DNA of 64,000 nt. It comes from Isoetes taiwanensis (taxonomy: Eukaryota; Streptophyta; Lycopodiopsida; Isoetales; Isoetaceae). The stretch spans positions 64,001 through 128,000 of the forward strand of contig JAJEKV010000559.1 in the NCBI GenBank assembly GCA_021234155.1, given 5' to 3'. Below, one piece after another: positions 46,346-59,200 of the stretch (the first letter of the stretch is position 1; each line of letters starts with the position of its first letter). A model generated the notes under the pieces. The model had not been told where the DNA came from and ran no database searches. It worked only from the letters and a program-made list of their open reading frames with translations. The translations under genes were made by a program, and so were the position numbers.

Positions 46346-48510
46346 TGGCCATATGAAAACTTCATCAAGAAAGGTATTTGCATTTGCATATGGACTTGCA
46401 TCCCGCAATGTGTCGCTTCCATTTTGAGTATGGAAAGGAGAAGGATGCATTGATCCCCTGCCGATCGAGTATTGGCATTTGTGATGGGTGAATCTAGGCC
46501 GATCGGTGAGAACGGAAGTGAAGCTTTGGGTATTACAAGGGTTTGATGGCAAGGGTAAGAAAAGAATTGAGATTGAAAGGGCCAAAATCCATATATGCAC
46601 GATGACCTTTATTTTGGTAATGGCTCAAAGACAAGGGTCGAAGGGTTGACTTTGACTTGCACCTGTGGGCAGCACATATTGTATTACTTGGTTGATTTTG
46701 CTAGTAAGCACTCCTACGCGAAGTCGATAGGAAGCCTGGAACAACAAGGTAGGCATCAAGAATGTGCGACTATTTGAAACATTGCGCGTTGAGTAGCCAA
46801 TGAGAGACAAACACAAAAATTTGATTTGGCCCAACTGCTTGACACCGGGCAAGGGAGCAGTTTTCATTGCTCTCCAATGTCAGTGGCACTTAGGGCCACA
46901 ATTGAATCGATTGATTCTTTCAACTTGTCCACTCAGTAAACGCCGGCAAAGAGGGGCCAACCGGGTGCTAGTCAATGCTTAGCTGCATATCCTCGTTATT
47001 TACACTACACCTAAATTTACATTCAACATTCATGTATATAATATTCAACAAGTTATTTATTGTGTGCTTGTTTTATATGTCGCAGCTCTAACAAAAATTA
47101 TAAAGACAAGAAGTCCAAGCACACCTGACAACTCAAGACTATTATGTCTCATTAACAACATAACGAGAATGACCAATCTCCTTCCAACGCGGCACATCGC
47201 ATGCCAGGAATGCCTCGCGATGACTTTTAGTGCCTTCAAGATTTGATGACCCCTCTCCATTCTTACAAAACATGGAGAATGAGCTAGAATTGTCGCCGCC
47301 TCTCAAGAAGTGGAGAGAGCAAGATAACATGTAAAGCGACGAGTATCGCACGGCCGATTTAAGGCCGCGGTAAATGGAAGACATATCTAAGAGAAAAATT
47401 GCACCATCACGAGGCATAATGTAGCCGCCGAGTCAGGACCGTGCTACGAGGATGTGATAACAAATTTGACGAATGAGTTCTAAAGAGATTGGCCTAATAA
47501 GAGGGGTAAGTACAAAGCCTTCGAGTGCAAGATTGCCGGCAGCGACAAAAAGCAAGTGGAGTGGCATGTCCAAGGAAGGACACCCCACCCCACAATCGCG
47601 GAGTTCAAGAAGAGTTTTATGCGCATAAGTATACTATGAGCTTGTGAAGAAAAAGTGCCCCAGAATTCGCGCCGCGAGAAAATGGAGGCAAAGAAGCAGA
47701 GTGGCAACACACAAGAGGGTTAAGCTATCGAAGATAGTAGTGAGGCGATGGTGCTACTGCCACCATTGAGACACCCTCGTTGTCGACGCCATTCGACTTT
47801 TGAAGTGGCAGGGTAGCTCTACGGAGCCATCAATGAGCTTGTACACTGGGCCCACTAGAGAATGAGAAAAGTCGAACCTAACCCTTTTGAAGAGAATCAT
47901 TTTCAAGGACCGTGTCGATGGATATGAGAAGATGGCAACCTAATTAGAGGACACTAAAGGGGCTAGTGGCATTGAATAAAGAGGCGACAAATTCCAAGTG
48001 AAACAACTATCACTTACACAACCTAATAAGATCACGACTGACTTTTTAGCGGACTTCTAAGGCCACGGTATACCCCCACCAAGTAATACTTGTATATGAG
48101 GGAAGAGCATTAAAGGCCACCGACTATTGACATTATGTGTGGTACCGGCAACCCTGACACAGGCAAGGTATACTCCTAGGTGTGGGCATCGTGATGCATG
48201 TGTGTGATGTTATTGATTGATGTTGCAAAGTTGCTTTGTCCAATGCAAGACGGATGGATTTTTCCCCGAATTGCAATATGCCATATTGAATATGCAAGGT
48301 CGCGATGCCATCTTTGCCACAACTAGTCGCCCCGAGAGAGATGGGCAAATGCATACCTTCGAAAGTTATCACAGATGGAATTGTGGGAGGGGAGTGGAGG
48401 AGTCACAAGGAGAGAGGTAGAAAGCCGTGACATTAATCATTCCTACCCAATCCGTGGCCAATACTGTGGTGATTGGATTGATCCAACTAAGTCCAATGAA
48501 AATAATATTG
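46346..48510. other. Unassigned; scattered open frames
   Basis: Plus-strand pieces such as 46595-46777 (TCTCGQHILYYLVDFASKH), 46800-46982 (IWPNCLTPGKGAVFIALQ), about 47518-47630 (CKIAGSDKKQVEWHVQGRTP) and 48217-48420 look partly coding. The pattern suggests a degraded transposon, but I cannot assign a family. Confidence 0.3.
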
Positions 48511-48514
48511 AATA

Positions 48515-48760
48515 TGTAGCAAAATAACAGGGGTTTTGTATTTTGCACGCTTTTTTTTCTATGGTTTTTATAAGGGATTTTGATGTTCAGATTTCGGGGA
48601 TGTACTAATGTGCTAGATTCAGAGTGCCATACCGAATTTTAATTTTCGCGGCCTCCATCTTCAATGGTCCACCTATGAATTTTAAAGCTGAAGCAATTAC
48701 GCGTGCTCCCAAAAAATGCATTTTAGGGTTCTATGGTTTCGCGGCTCCCAACCAGACCCG
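48515..48760 (+). mobile_element. Recurrent element terminus, copy at 48.5 kb
   Basis: ATATGTAGCAAAATAACAGGGG, a T-rich run with CTATGGTTTTTATAAGG, GGGGATGTACTAATGTGC and CAGAGTGCC, then CATTTTAGGGTTC, as in the 3654-3860 copy. The cargo beyond 48760 differs from that copy. Confidence 0.55.
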
Positions 48761-50499
48761 GACCTGGACTATTGAGCTTTGGCGACAACGGGTCGCTTGT
48801 GTAGCCGGATGCTAGCTGTGTTTGCGTTAATCGCGGTTTTGTTCGTGGTTTTTGTGCAAGTTGATCCATCACGGATTTCTTTTGTGTAAATATAGTCCTT
48901 TGGGGATGCAAGCTTTAGCTCACATCGTTTTATTTGAGCTTTTGATTTCTTCCCCGCTTCATACATGTGCGCTTAAGTCCACACCACCGGCTATCACGAT
49001 TTTTTTGTGCAAATACAGCCCCGCCAGCCTCAGCTCACGAGGCCTGTATTTTGGGTTGTGCACTTCGCCTTGGCAGGATCTTTAGCCAACTGCGTCACTT
49101 TGGTAATTCTCAAAAGAACCGGAAGGGACGGGAATGCATCACCGATACGGCTAATACCATGGATGCATCACCGCATTCACTCATTGGGGATGATTCAGCC
49201 CGCATTTTGGTGGCTTTCAAACCCACATGCGATCTCAAAGTGAAGCATTACAGTTAACATAGACCATAAGAGCCTTTATTTTAGCCCTTATTTGATTATA
49301 GAATTGAAGGTTTAATGTAGGGAAATGGTATCTGGCCTCGAAATTGGAGCCGAAAAGAAAGAGAGTTAGAAGAAATGCCCAAGTGCAAGGAGCGCTTGGT
49401 TAAAAATTTCACACACAGCACAGGGTAATTTCGTGGGATACAAGTTGCGAGGGAAGGAGTTGATTTGTGAGAGCACAACATAAATGAGATGCGTTCAAAC
49501 TTTGCTCTGGTTTCATCTTATTTACAAGTCGTGGGTCAGAGCCGGGAAAGTGCAAACGAATTTCACATTTTGTTTCGTGACACCGATAGTCTTAATATGT
49601 AGTAGCAGATACTTTTTTATGGCTTGTTTTGCATATATTACACTTGGTGCTTGAAATGTGTCCACATGTCCTTGAGCAACCCAAGATTTCTAAGATGATC
49701 CGGGTGTGTAGGATCTCCATCCTCCCTCTTCCCTTTCTTCGTGAAGTTTAACACATGAAGATATTGTTTCAACATTTTTAAAATTGAGATATTTGGAGCC
49801 TAAATTGAAGCTACCGTAAGAAGTAAGGCACACGATTAGATATTGTTTTTTTAAGGTTTTGCATTTGCTTTGACGCTCGTGATCGAACAACATATCACAA
49901 GGTTCGTGACAAAACAAAAAGCTAGAAGAGAAATCATGCCCGAAAATCAATTGCTTCAAAGAACTAGACTATCATGTAAGTCAATGTAACGCTGAACACC
50001 TGTCACAACGCCAAGGAAGCTCAAGATAAATGTGAGCCGGCAATCCTATTAAATTTATTGGTAACGAAGAAACAGCTTTAGCTTTGATGGAAGAAATGAT
50101 TTTAGCTTTTGATGCAAAGAGATAAGCTATGTAGGATCGTAATGAGCAAGAATGAGCCCAAGAAGCCCCCGTGGATTATGAAGAAGCCGATGCAAATGGA
50201 ATCAGAATTTGCACATCCTTTATGAGCTTGAAAGCGAAGTAGCAAAGGCCCATCCAACCGGTCGGTTGTGCGTGGAGTTCTTTGAAAATGTTTAAGTGTG
50301 ATATTTCTATTATGTTTATTTGTGTCCGGAAGCCAGCGATGTTCAAAAGTGACGCTTGTAGTGAAAAGTCCTTGCATTTGCAAACAGCTTGAGATAACTT
50401 CAATTCGTAATGGTGAACTTCCAAATGAGGAAGTCAATCACGATACAAACATGGTTATGTTCCTAATTGAAATGGATTAGCAAGGATTTTTTTAATTCT
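48761..50499. other. No recognisable gene
   Basis: GC-rich short frames at 48967-49257, and a 111-codon minus-strand frame at 50102-50437. On the plus strand 50107-50175 reads RIVMSKNEPKKPPWIMKK. Nothing is identifiable. Confidence 0.35.
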
Positions 50500-51025
50500 A
50501 TTAATCAAAGTAGGGTAATTTGAAGTCTCGCTCAAGTGTTCCAAACTATTATAATACTGCTATTTTCAATAACTCAATAAATTTCTAAATAAAATGCTTT
50601 ATAGCATATATAATTATATTACATTACGCTTTAATATTATAGTTACTCAAGTTTCATTTTTATTTAGCATCCATTTGTGAACCATTTCTATCGTCTAGAA
50701 GCAATGCGGATCATATGGTGATGGATCTTGAGTTGATGGTCACAGTAGCCTAGATAAGTTTTCGCGGTGAAGGAACCCACTTCCATTATCTTTGAAACGA
50801 ACGTTTCAAAGGCGAAACAAAGCATATGAAAAGCACGCCGCGAATTGGATAATATGACACCTAAGATCATTTATGAGTTCTCAAAGCATCAAGAGGATGC
50901 GTAAATGCCAGTTGAAGGTGGTGTCGAGCAGCCACAGAATCGGGCAAGTAATAACATTATTAATGGCAAGCTTGGGCACGTGAGATGCCTGCTGATTTGG
51001 GTCCTACATTTCTTTTTGCCTTTGT

Positions 51026-51214
51026 TTGGTTCAAAAAAGCAATGAAATGCACGGGTTTTTGTACAAAACACGCTGGTTCTTCTTACAGAACCCATCCGAT
51101 GAGACATACCAAGATGATAAGCTCCGCTGCATCCGCGCATTGCCAACCAAGGTTAGGTATGCCGCGGTAGACCTTATCCGGGAAGAAACCCCGCACTTCT
51201 ACTGCCCATTGTGA
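51026..51214 (+). CDS. Open frame inside the TIR element
   Basis: A 62-codon frame reads HGFLYKTRWFFLQNPSDETY, then DDKLRCIRALPTKVRYAAVD and EETPHFYCPL. Its composition (charged and aromatic, no low complexity) looks like a genuine protein segment, and an overlapping frame upstream (50985) suggests continuation through an indel. I do not recognise a transposase motif. It could be part of the element's own protein or captured host coding sequence. Confidence 0.35.
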   Translation: MVQKSNEMHGFLYKTRWFFLQNPSDETYQDDKLRCIRALPTKVRYAAVDLIREETPHFYCPL

Positions 51215-51854
51215 CGTAATCGAATAACTATCTAACCCACCGCTCGCTTCTATTAATATTAGTAATGCCCGTGCCCACCTTATTGGTGAAAGAGTATGAG
51301 ATCATACCGTCCATTACCCCCTATTCCCCCGCCAATTCCTAACCATGCTTTAGCGCGAAAGAAGAAATTCCCTTCTAAGAACAAATCTTCATGGATAGGA
51401 CGGATTTCATACCGTGCATAATCGCCAGGAATAATGATCACCAAAGATTCACTCCAAAGAATCGGGAAAAATCTCATCTATATCCGACGGCCACAACCTC
51501 TTTCATCGATGGATCCTGAAATGCCGCTTATGAATGGGCTTTAACATCGCCAAAGGTATGTTTTCATAGCAAGAAACCTGGATCCATGGTTAATTTTGAT
51601 TGCTTGGAGAATAAATGGCATAGAGCAGGGATTGCCGAAGCAAGAAAGCCCTGCCGCCATTATTTATTTTAATTTTCATTTATGCTTTTTTCTTCTATCG
51701 TGGTATGCTCACATCTTTTTTCGCTAAAAATATTAGGTTCAAAACAAAACCCAACCGCCTTTATATATAGCGTTTCATTTTATATTCCTTTTTATTTATT
51801 GCCGATAGTTAGCATAATTATATCGTTATATGTTTAATGTCTTTTATTTCACGC

Positions 51855-52385
51855 CTCGCTTTTGGGGTCCGGCGGGGCCAATTTTTGGTGATAATAACCA
51901 ACACATAACTATTCGCTGACATTAATAAATATAACCATGGATCCAACACATTTAAATTAAAATCGATCCCCCTTAAACCCCTTTGGTTTGGGTGCATATT
52001 CACTGGGTGACGAGGGGGGCCGAGAGCCCTTCATAATTGTATTTTGCACGTACGAAATCAACACCATATAGTATTCCTAGCTGGAAATCTTTTATAGTAT
52101 TTTGCTTAATCTTATTATACAAGATAGCAAAGCTTGTACTTGCATACCCCTACAAATGAGGAACTTTATGTACCTAGGGTATAGAATAAGGGGCTAATAT
52201 GCCAATCCAACAGCCTCTCGATGCCCTCGAGTCACCCCGTAGAATATGCACCCAAACCAAAGGGGTTTTTAAGGGGATTTTAATTTAAATGTTTGGATCC
52301 AATGGTTATATTTATTAATGTCAATGGTAGTTATGTGTTGGTTATTATATTCGTGAATTTTTTATCCTTCTAAGCCCCAAAAAAA
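51855..52385. mobile_element. Fold-back MITE, copy D (both arms)
   Basis: The left arm (AATAACCAACACATAACTA, ACATTAATAAATATAACC, ACATTTAAATTAAAATCG) is mirrored by the right arm (GGTTATATTTATTAATGTC, GTAGTTATGTGTTGGTTATT). The centre has CCCCTTTGGTTTGGGTGC, ACACCATATAGTATTCC and GAGTCACCCCGTAGAATATG. It lies entirely inside the 50506-52626 element, so it inserted later or was carried along. Confidence 0.8.
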
Positions 52386-52632
52386 ATGACGCGAGAATAT
52401 AAAAGACATTTAAAAAACGTAGCAATATGTGTTATGTAATATGCAAAGATTAAGAATAAAAAGGGAATATAGTAAAATGAGTCCTGGAGTAACCATAATA
52501 TTAAAGAATGTAATATAATTATATATGATAACAAAAAGCATTTTATTTAGAAATTTATTGAGTTATTGAAAATAGCAAAGGTATTATAATAGTTTTACAC
52601 TTTGAGCCGCAGAGACCCTACTTTTGATTAAT

Positions 52633-53520
52633 GGTGAATAACGATAAACAGACAAAGATTAAATTTTGATTTTGAACATTTTATAATGGATATAAGGTGA
52701 ATGATACAAATTCGAATTAAACCCATTGTTCAAAGAAGAAAGCAAGAATTAAAAAATTTTGGAACCCTTTCATGGAAAAACCCTTTGGATCAACCGCCAT
52801 CTCTTTTACCTCCGGCTTAGTCTTTTTTTGTTTGTCCTTGATATCTAAAGTGCCTCCAGGGATGAGTTCGGCCACTCATCTTAGGTGGCACTTTAGATTA
52901 GTCAAATAGAAAATCTAAAGAGTGTAATTTTGGCTTAGTCTTTGTCCACACCCTTTTGAATATTGCCGCTAACCATGATTGTATTGTCCATGGCAAACAA
53001 TGTGATTTCTGAATTTTTGTTACCCTATAGAAAGATTGAGCTTCCGCCTTTTTAGAGACTCTCTCGGCTTAATGTTTTAGTGTTTTTGCTAGGTTACATT
53101 ACACCGAGAGGCTCTTAAATGGAGGTGGAGCGTAATTCATTCCTCTAGAGATGGAATTTCATGCAAGTTGCTATAACGCCGAGGTGAGAGCATTTCTAAT
53201 TTCAAGCCAAAGTGGTGCCTCGAGCTTTGTCCATTCATATAGCGTCGTTAGGTGCCAAATCATGGAATATCGTGAACTCCCCGCCATTGATGGAGAACCT
53301 TAAGTAGCACCGCGGACTTGAAAATTAGAGGACGGTCCCCTGAGCTGAGTGGTAGATTGTACAAGAACAGGTAACAAGATTTTGAGTACTCTCTATTTTA
53401 TTGTGGGCATGGATTATGCAATGAAGGCTAAGCTTGGCGATTCTGCGCTTGAAGTTCTATGAGATGATGGTGAGACTTCTCATGCTAGCATTCCTCGGTG
53501 GTATTTAAGGGGCGTCGGAA
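52633..53520. other. No recognisable gene
   Basis: Short open frames only. A TTAGGTGGCACTTTAGA/TCTAAAGTGCCTCC pair near 52845-52895 forms a small inverted repeat. Confidence 0.4.
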
Positions 53521-53524
53521 CTTA

Positions 53525-53940
53525 AGTCCAAGATGGTTCCGACGCGGGCGAAGGGTTCAATGCACTTAGGTCGACCGAGGTGATGGTGAGATGATCGTGA
53601 TGAGATTCGGCTCTCAAGGCGCGCTATAGGTCAATGCGTTCGAACACAAATATCACATGTGGATCATGTATCTTGCGGAATACCGGATCGTGATTCGCCT
53701 CAACCGGGTCCAGGGATGTTTGGCCCTTGGTATGAGTAGATTACTTATCGCCAAAGATTCCGGGGGCAGGGGAAAGCAATGTTCTTAAGCTTCCAGACGC
53801 ACCGATCCGCAGAGGGCTCCTCGGGCACCATGGCCAATCGAGGTGATGGTGATGATCATGAGAAGATCTGCTCAAGCCACTTAGGCCTAATGTTGAATCC
53901 AATATCACATGTGGATCATGTATCTGGTGGTATAGCTTAG
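53525..53940 (+). repeat. Diverged direct repeat, two units about 260 bases apart
   Basis: CGAGGTGATGGTGA, a GATGATCATGAGA-like block and AATATCACATGTGGATCATGT with ATCT occur around 53575-53680 and again around 53838-53935, each preceded by a GGTTCCGACGC/CAGACGCACCG-like segment. Confidence 0.65.
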
Positions 53941-54760
53941 CGTAACTTGCAAATCCAAATTATGTTTAATGGAGCTTTGAGCCAAATTTTCCCTAGGGAT
54001 GTTCTACCTCATTATGGCCATATTCTCATATTTTCGCTAGATCCCCTGCAAGCAATTTTTTTAACATTAATTGGGCCAGGAACGCATTTCCTTAATCATC
54101 CAATGGTAGCAATACATCAAACTTTCTCATATCATAGGAAATCAAGTCCCATATTTTGAGAACATCTTTTACATCATCCATTGCAGTGTGAGGTCCAAGA
54201 AAAGAGAAATGTCATGATGTAATTCAAATTCATTGCCAAATAACTCCACTAAAATGAATGAGTTCAGATTTATTTACGTATTGTAATTACATAAAGCTAA
54301 TAACATTATTTAATGTATTCAACTATAAAGCAATAGCATTATTTAATGCATCTAATTACAAAGCAACAACATTTGTACTCTAATCGAAATTACAACTAGA
54401 TCGACCTTTTACCACTTGCAAGATGATTATAATGAATGAAAAATTAACATATAAGATCGAAGCGCGCTACTGCATAATAACGCAATGGTGTGTGTTAAGT
54501 GAGGCATCAATGGTCTCCAACCAAGAACCCATTGATGCATTACTATCATGTTTTTATTAGGGGTATTGATCATTACTATCATGTTTTTATTATTAGAGGG
54601 GTGGTACGCCTTATTCGGAAACGTAAACGTAGAGTACCAAGTGGCTTTTCTTAAGAGCTGCGCGACAATGTGTCCCAAATCGTAGCCGCATTTTATTACA
54701 TAAGATTGTCAAAGATATTTTGGGTGTATTCATGCGGTACATTGAGGTTTAATACCGCAT
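53941..54760. other. AT-rich spacer with short tandem duplications
   Basis: ATTACTATCATGTTTTTATTA occurs twice (about 54539-54597), and a TAAAGCAATARCATTATTTAATG block also occurs twice (about 54294-54370). No gene is recognised. Confidence 0.45.
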
Positions 54761-56190
54761 AAAGTGGATTCTTTCATTTACGGTATTTTGTTCTTCTTTC
54801 TTCTGCTTTTTCCTCATCTTTGCTGTTACGCTTTGAGTGGTGGAAGGCTGCTGCCACCGTTGATAAGCGCTTTCACGGCTTCTCATAGCTTTGGCATCTT
54901 TCTTCCGTTGGCCTTCTTTCTATTTTATTCCGCTTTCCGCGATAGGGAAGGCGGCGACACCGTGGAGGCTACAGCCTTTGCCTGAAGCCATAGCTATCTT
55001 TCCAGAAGTTTCTTTTACGGTCTAAGCCCAGCGATTAGGAAGGCGCACGTTAGGGCCCAACTCATTAAATTTGGCAGATTTGTATGCCGCTTCACCACCG
55101 CCTCTTCGCCAAGATCCTCGACGTCAACCCTTCCCCGCTTCCAACAATAACCCTTTGTTACCGCGACCCATTTCTGCCCATTATTTCCCTTCCTCCACCG
55201 AATTCTCCTCTTCTTCGATCTATTCACCGCGTTCTATTCTGAGCTTTCCGGGTTGTCAGCTGGTTTCTTGTTCCTTTTTCTTTTCGAAATAATGCTGCAC
55301 TTTTCGTGTCCCAGGTCTTCATTTCGGGTTACACTTTTGGAACAGTCTCGAGGTTTTGCATGTCTTCCCCATGGTTTTGCTTCAAACCTCGGGCAGCCTT
55401 GCTCTCGTAAGCCTCGCCGGTCTCCATGGAGCTCTTCTTAGGAAACGCACCGGAGCAAGTGTTCTTCAACCGCTGTTGAGTATGGATGTGGAGCGAAACT
55501 TCATCGGGTTCAATTCTGTGCTCATCATTCTCTACTACTTTTATTATTTTTGTTTGGCCGCTAATAGGTAGAAGCAGCCGATATTTCTCTCAATGGTTTA
55601 ATCAAATGTTAGTAAGTCTAAGCAGGGTCTCCCCATCATCGAACTTTATCATCTTGACTTGTGTGTTTGAGGGTCCCCACTCCGCCCCCATGGCATATGC
55701 CAGAAAGCATAATGGCCCGTACAATTTTAATACACCCAAAAACGATAATACACCCAAGAACAAAATAATCTACATCGCGGTAAATGTCGTAGGATGTCGG
55801 GCATGTTATAGCCAGCCCCTTAACTGCAAAAAGCTTAAGTCCGCTAAGTCCACAAAAACGCCGTGTTTTTTGGGCGTATTGTACTTTGGCGCGGTTATAA
55901 CATGTCAAAGCTAATGGGATACCGCACGGATATGCCCGTGGCTATAATTACGTCGGCGTCCGATATTAGGGTTCCTAATTTATGGTGATAACCGGATCTA
56001 CACCGCCATGCATTGCAGCGGTATAGGCATTTTGTCACTCCTACACTGGTCGCCCGTGATCTCATGGCCCTGCCTGTTCAGTGATTTGTCTTAGCCAACT
56101 GGAGAAACCGAAAAGCAAATGCGAGCTCAAGGATCTGAATTCGTCAGTGGATTTAAAACGTCCAGTGGTAAATTGAGCAGGAAGCGTTGC
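54761..56190. other. CT-rich region upstream of the RIC1-like gene
   Basis: Several short overlapping plus-strand frames are open (54764-54985, 55071-55292, 55356-55571, 55486-55914), with Ser/Pro/Arg-rich starts that resemble transit-peptide-like or leader sequence (for example SPPPLRQDPRRQPFPASN). I cannot connect them to a known protein. The area could hold the 5' leader of the RIC1-like gene or the remains of another gene. Confidence 0.3.
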
Positions 56191-56207
56191 AGAAGCAGAT
56201 GCCGTGT

Positions 56208-59200
56208 ACGACAATGTTGATGGCCTGTGGATGGCCCAAATTCATGCCAATTTCTTCTGATGCTCATCACCGGCCAGAGGATTGTCTATCCGAGGTTGGG
56301 ATCGATCTTCTGCTTTGTCACTTGAATATAATCGGAGTTTTGGAACATTTTATCAGGCTGGCCTTCCATTCTGACTCTGGTCTTTTCGAAGACGATGAAA
56401 ATTAAAAGGAATGGCATCTCTTTCATACAGCTAATTTTCATGTGTGTTTGGTTGGAAATGGTCACACTTGCCCTTGATAACCCTTGGGATTCAATAAGGT
56501 ATCAGGACTATTGCTGGTCCATCACTTATTTGTGCATGGGCACACAAGTTCAGACTCAACATTAGCATGGACCAGCAATGTTATAGAGGATTGTGGACTT
56601 AAATCCAACCAGGCATCGCCAATTGCAGATGTGTCTTAGACTTCATATTACTGAATTTCAGTTTTCTATTACGAACTTATAAAAAGATGAAATTCTAAAG
56701 CAGTAAGGAAGGAAGAAATCATTATCAGATTTTGTAGGCAATGTATCAACCTTAAACTGATGGAAACTATGCATTTCTATTATCACAATTACTAATTAAT
56801 GATGTATTCTTTAGGTTGTGAAACACAATAAAACGAAATAGAAGTTTCTTTTATGTATGTTATGTGTAATTGAGTTAGCTTAATTGATGTGTCAAACAAA
56901 CAAACATGCTTTTTTTCCTTTGTACGTAACATTGATGGATTTAAAAGACTTGCTTGAAGCTTGTGATAATAAAACATCTTTGATGCAGCACAAAGTGAGA
57001 ACAAAATCATGTAATGGGAATATCTGCCATCCGAGATGAAGTGTCCCCAAACCTGTAAGCTGTTTGAGGTTTGATGGAGGACTGGTCACTTATACTGGTG
57101 AGCTCTGGCTAGGTTTTTGTTTCTTCAGCCTCTCTCAATCAAATTACTTCCAATTCCTTGTTAAAATAGTAATCTAAGTTGTAATAGTAACTAAGAGTAT
57201 AAACGCCTAAAGGCAAACCATCACATTATAATGAGGAAACTATCTACTATGGAATTTACTTTCTGTGGGAGACAGTCCTCAATGCATCATCTTCTGTATG
57301 TAGTATGAGATCTATGTACATAAAGTCCAATCCGTTGTCCCCTTTCTTGCATTGGAAGATTCTCAAACCAAATTGTCTTATTTGACTATAGAACCAATAG
57401 GAAACTAACATAAAATGACTAACTCCTGTCTTATGGTTCTTTTGGTAAGTTCCGCCGGAATATAACTTGGGATTCTAGGATGGAACATCAAACAAAGTAA
57501 TTGGCTGTATGATCGAGCATCATTGGACAGAATTTCAAATGCTGCTTTTTTAATGAAACATGGTTTTGTGCAGAGACTTCTTCATTTTATCTAAACTTCT
57601 GTTAAACTGCCCATGCTGGAGAAAAAAAACATTGAGCTTTCTGGGAAGATAGTCAGCAGCCCTCACTTGTAGACCAATCTGAACCTATTATCGGCAAAAT
57701 GTCCTTTTAGCTACTGTAAAACAGTTACCTCTTGGGTAGTTTTTCCATTTCTTTCCAATTTTTCGTATTATATAACCTGTGCAATTTAGCTTCATATTAC
57801 GTCTAATTACAGGAATTTAATTGGTGATAATAATTCCATTTTTAGGGCTTTCTAGATGGGTCCATCTTCCTGGGAATACAGGCCAGCCAGGTATTTGTAC
57901 TTTTTCTTTGTTCCGGAACCATTATGAATGCCAGGATTTTGACTATTAGCAATAGTCAACCTGCAGACAATGTGTCATTATTATCCTAGATGAGATACCA
58001 ACCATCAGTGGAACCATCAAGAAAGCTTAAATTCAAAGTCTATTTCATCATCCACTTACTACGCGCTGAAATTCTTCTCCACTTGGCATTCTTTAATTGT
58101 TAGTTTATAATGATGGAGAATAGCCAGAACAGCAATCAATCGATTACCTCTGGGTATGCTGATAATTATTATGCCAAGAAGGTGGGCTGAATGTGTCATG
58201 CTGCTTATACAGCTATATCCCTGCACCAACAAAGTTGATTGCTGCTGGGCCGGCTGGTCTGGCATGGAGATTTTTAACTTGGCAGACAATGCCACACTTG
58301 TCCAGCATTAACTTTTTATTCAATGGGGTGAGGGTTTAGTAACGAGCTGGAGTCTTTTTCTCCCAGACCATGGTATGAGTTATGCATTAGCAATTGTGTC
58401 TGGATTGATTTTTACGCCCTCAATTGCATGCAATTTGTCCATGTTCTAGCATTCTAAGCGATGTTTTTCTACTTCAGTGTTCTTCATTTATACACCTAGT
58501 ACATTATCAAGCGGTGACTCCTTCTAATGTGGTTCTAGGTATTCTGTTGAAGAGTGCCGGGGCTAACTCTATTTGTTGGACTCCTCTGATAACTCTATGG
58601 GTGAATTTGGCAATAGATGGCAGTTTTAGATGACTGGCTATCTGGTCCGTGTCTGACGCAACGCTTATGCACAAATAATGGGCAAGGAAGCTGGAGTAGT
58701 TCGCTCTTCCCAGATTCTAAGCTCCGGGCCAGGTGAAGCGTCAAATTAATGGAATGTGTTTGGCTGAATGATAGACTCCAGCATGCATACACCTTTATTG
58801 GAATGTGGATGTGTAACAAGATTGGTCAATTTTGCATTTGTTAAAAATTCCTTGGGGTATGAATGCGTTACTGGCTCAAATAATGTAATTATTTTATGGA
58901 GAAGATCGCTTAAGTTCTTATTGAGTCGATGAGGAAGAAGAACCAAAAGATTCAACACTTTATAGTCCCGCGTAAGCAGCATGCATGAATCCATTAAAAG
59001 ATCCTGTATTGCTTACTATAGAAATTAACATTTGTAATTTGAAATGTAGCGCTACAGCAATCATATATCGGTGTCAGCTGGGTCATTAATGGCATGTTGC
59101 CATCAATGAAGATGGTTCCTATTTTAAAGCGCCGGAATTACAATACTATATGATGTCCTTCTTAAAGAGGTGGCGTGCTTCAGGGATGTTACTTTATGAG

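Larger units (their letters stand above)
50506..52626. mobile_element. TIR DNA transposon with flanking ATTAAT repeats
   Basis: The left end CAAAGTAGGG (50506) and right end CCCTACTTTTG (to 52626) start inverted arms of about 165-180 bases. The arms share ACTATTATAATAC, GCTATTTTCAATAACTCA, ATAAATTTCTAAATAAAATG and ATATAATTATATTACATT. ATTAAT sits directly outside each end (50500-50505 and 52627-52632), consistent with a target duplication, although ATTAAT is its own complement and could instead be part of the arms. CA...TG ends fit a hAT-like element. The interior holds an unrecognised plus-strand open frame (51026-51214) and MITE copy D. Confidence 0.75.

Noticed and set aside
53325-53400. 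tRNA-like string CCTGAGCTGAGTGGTAGATTG
   Set aside because: It resembles an A box, but no B box at proper spacing and no acceptor or anticodon stems can be formed.
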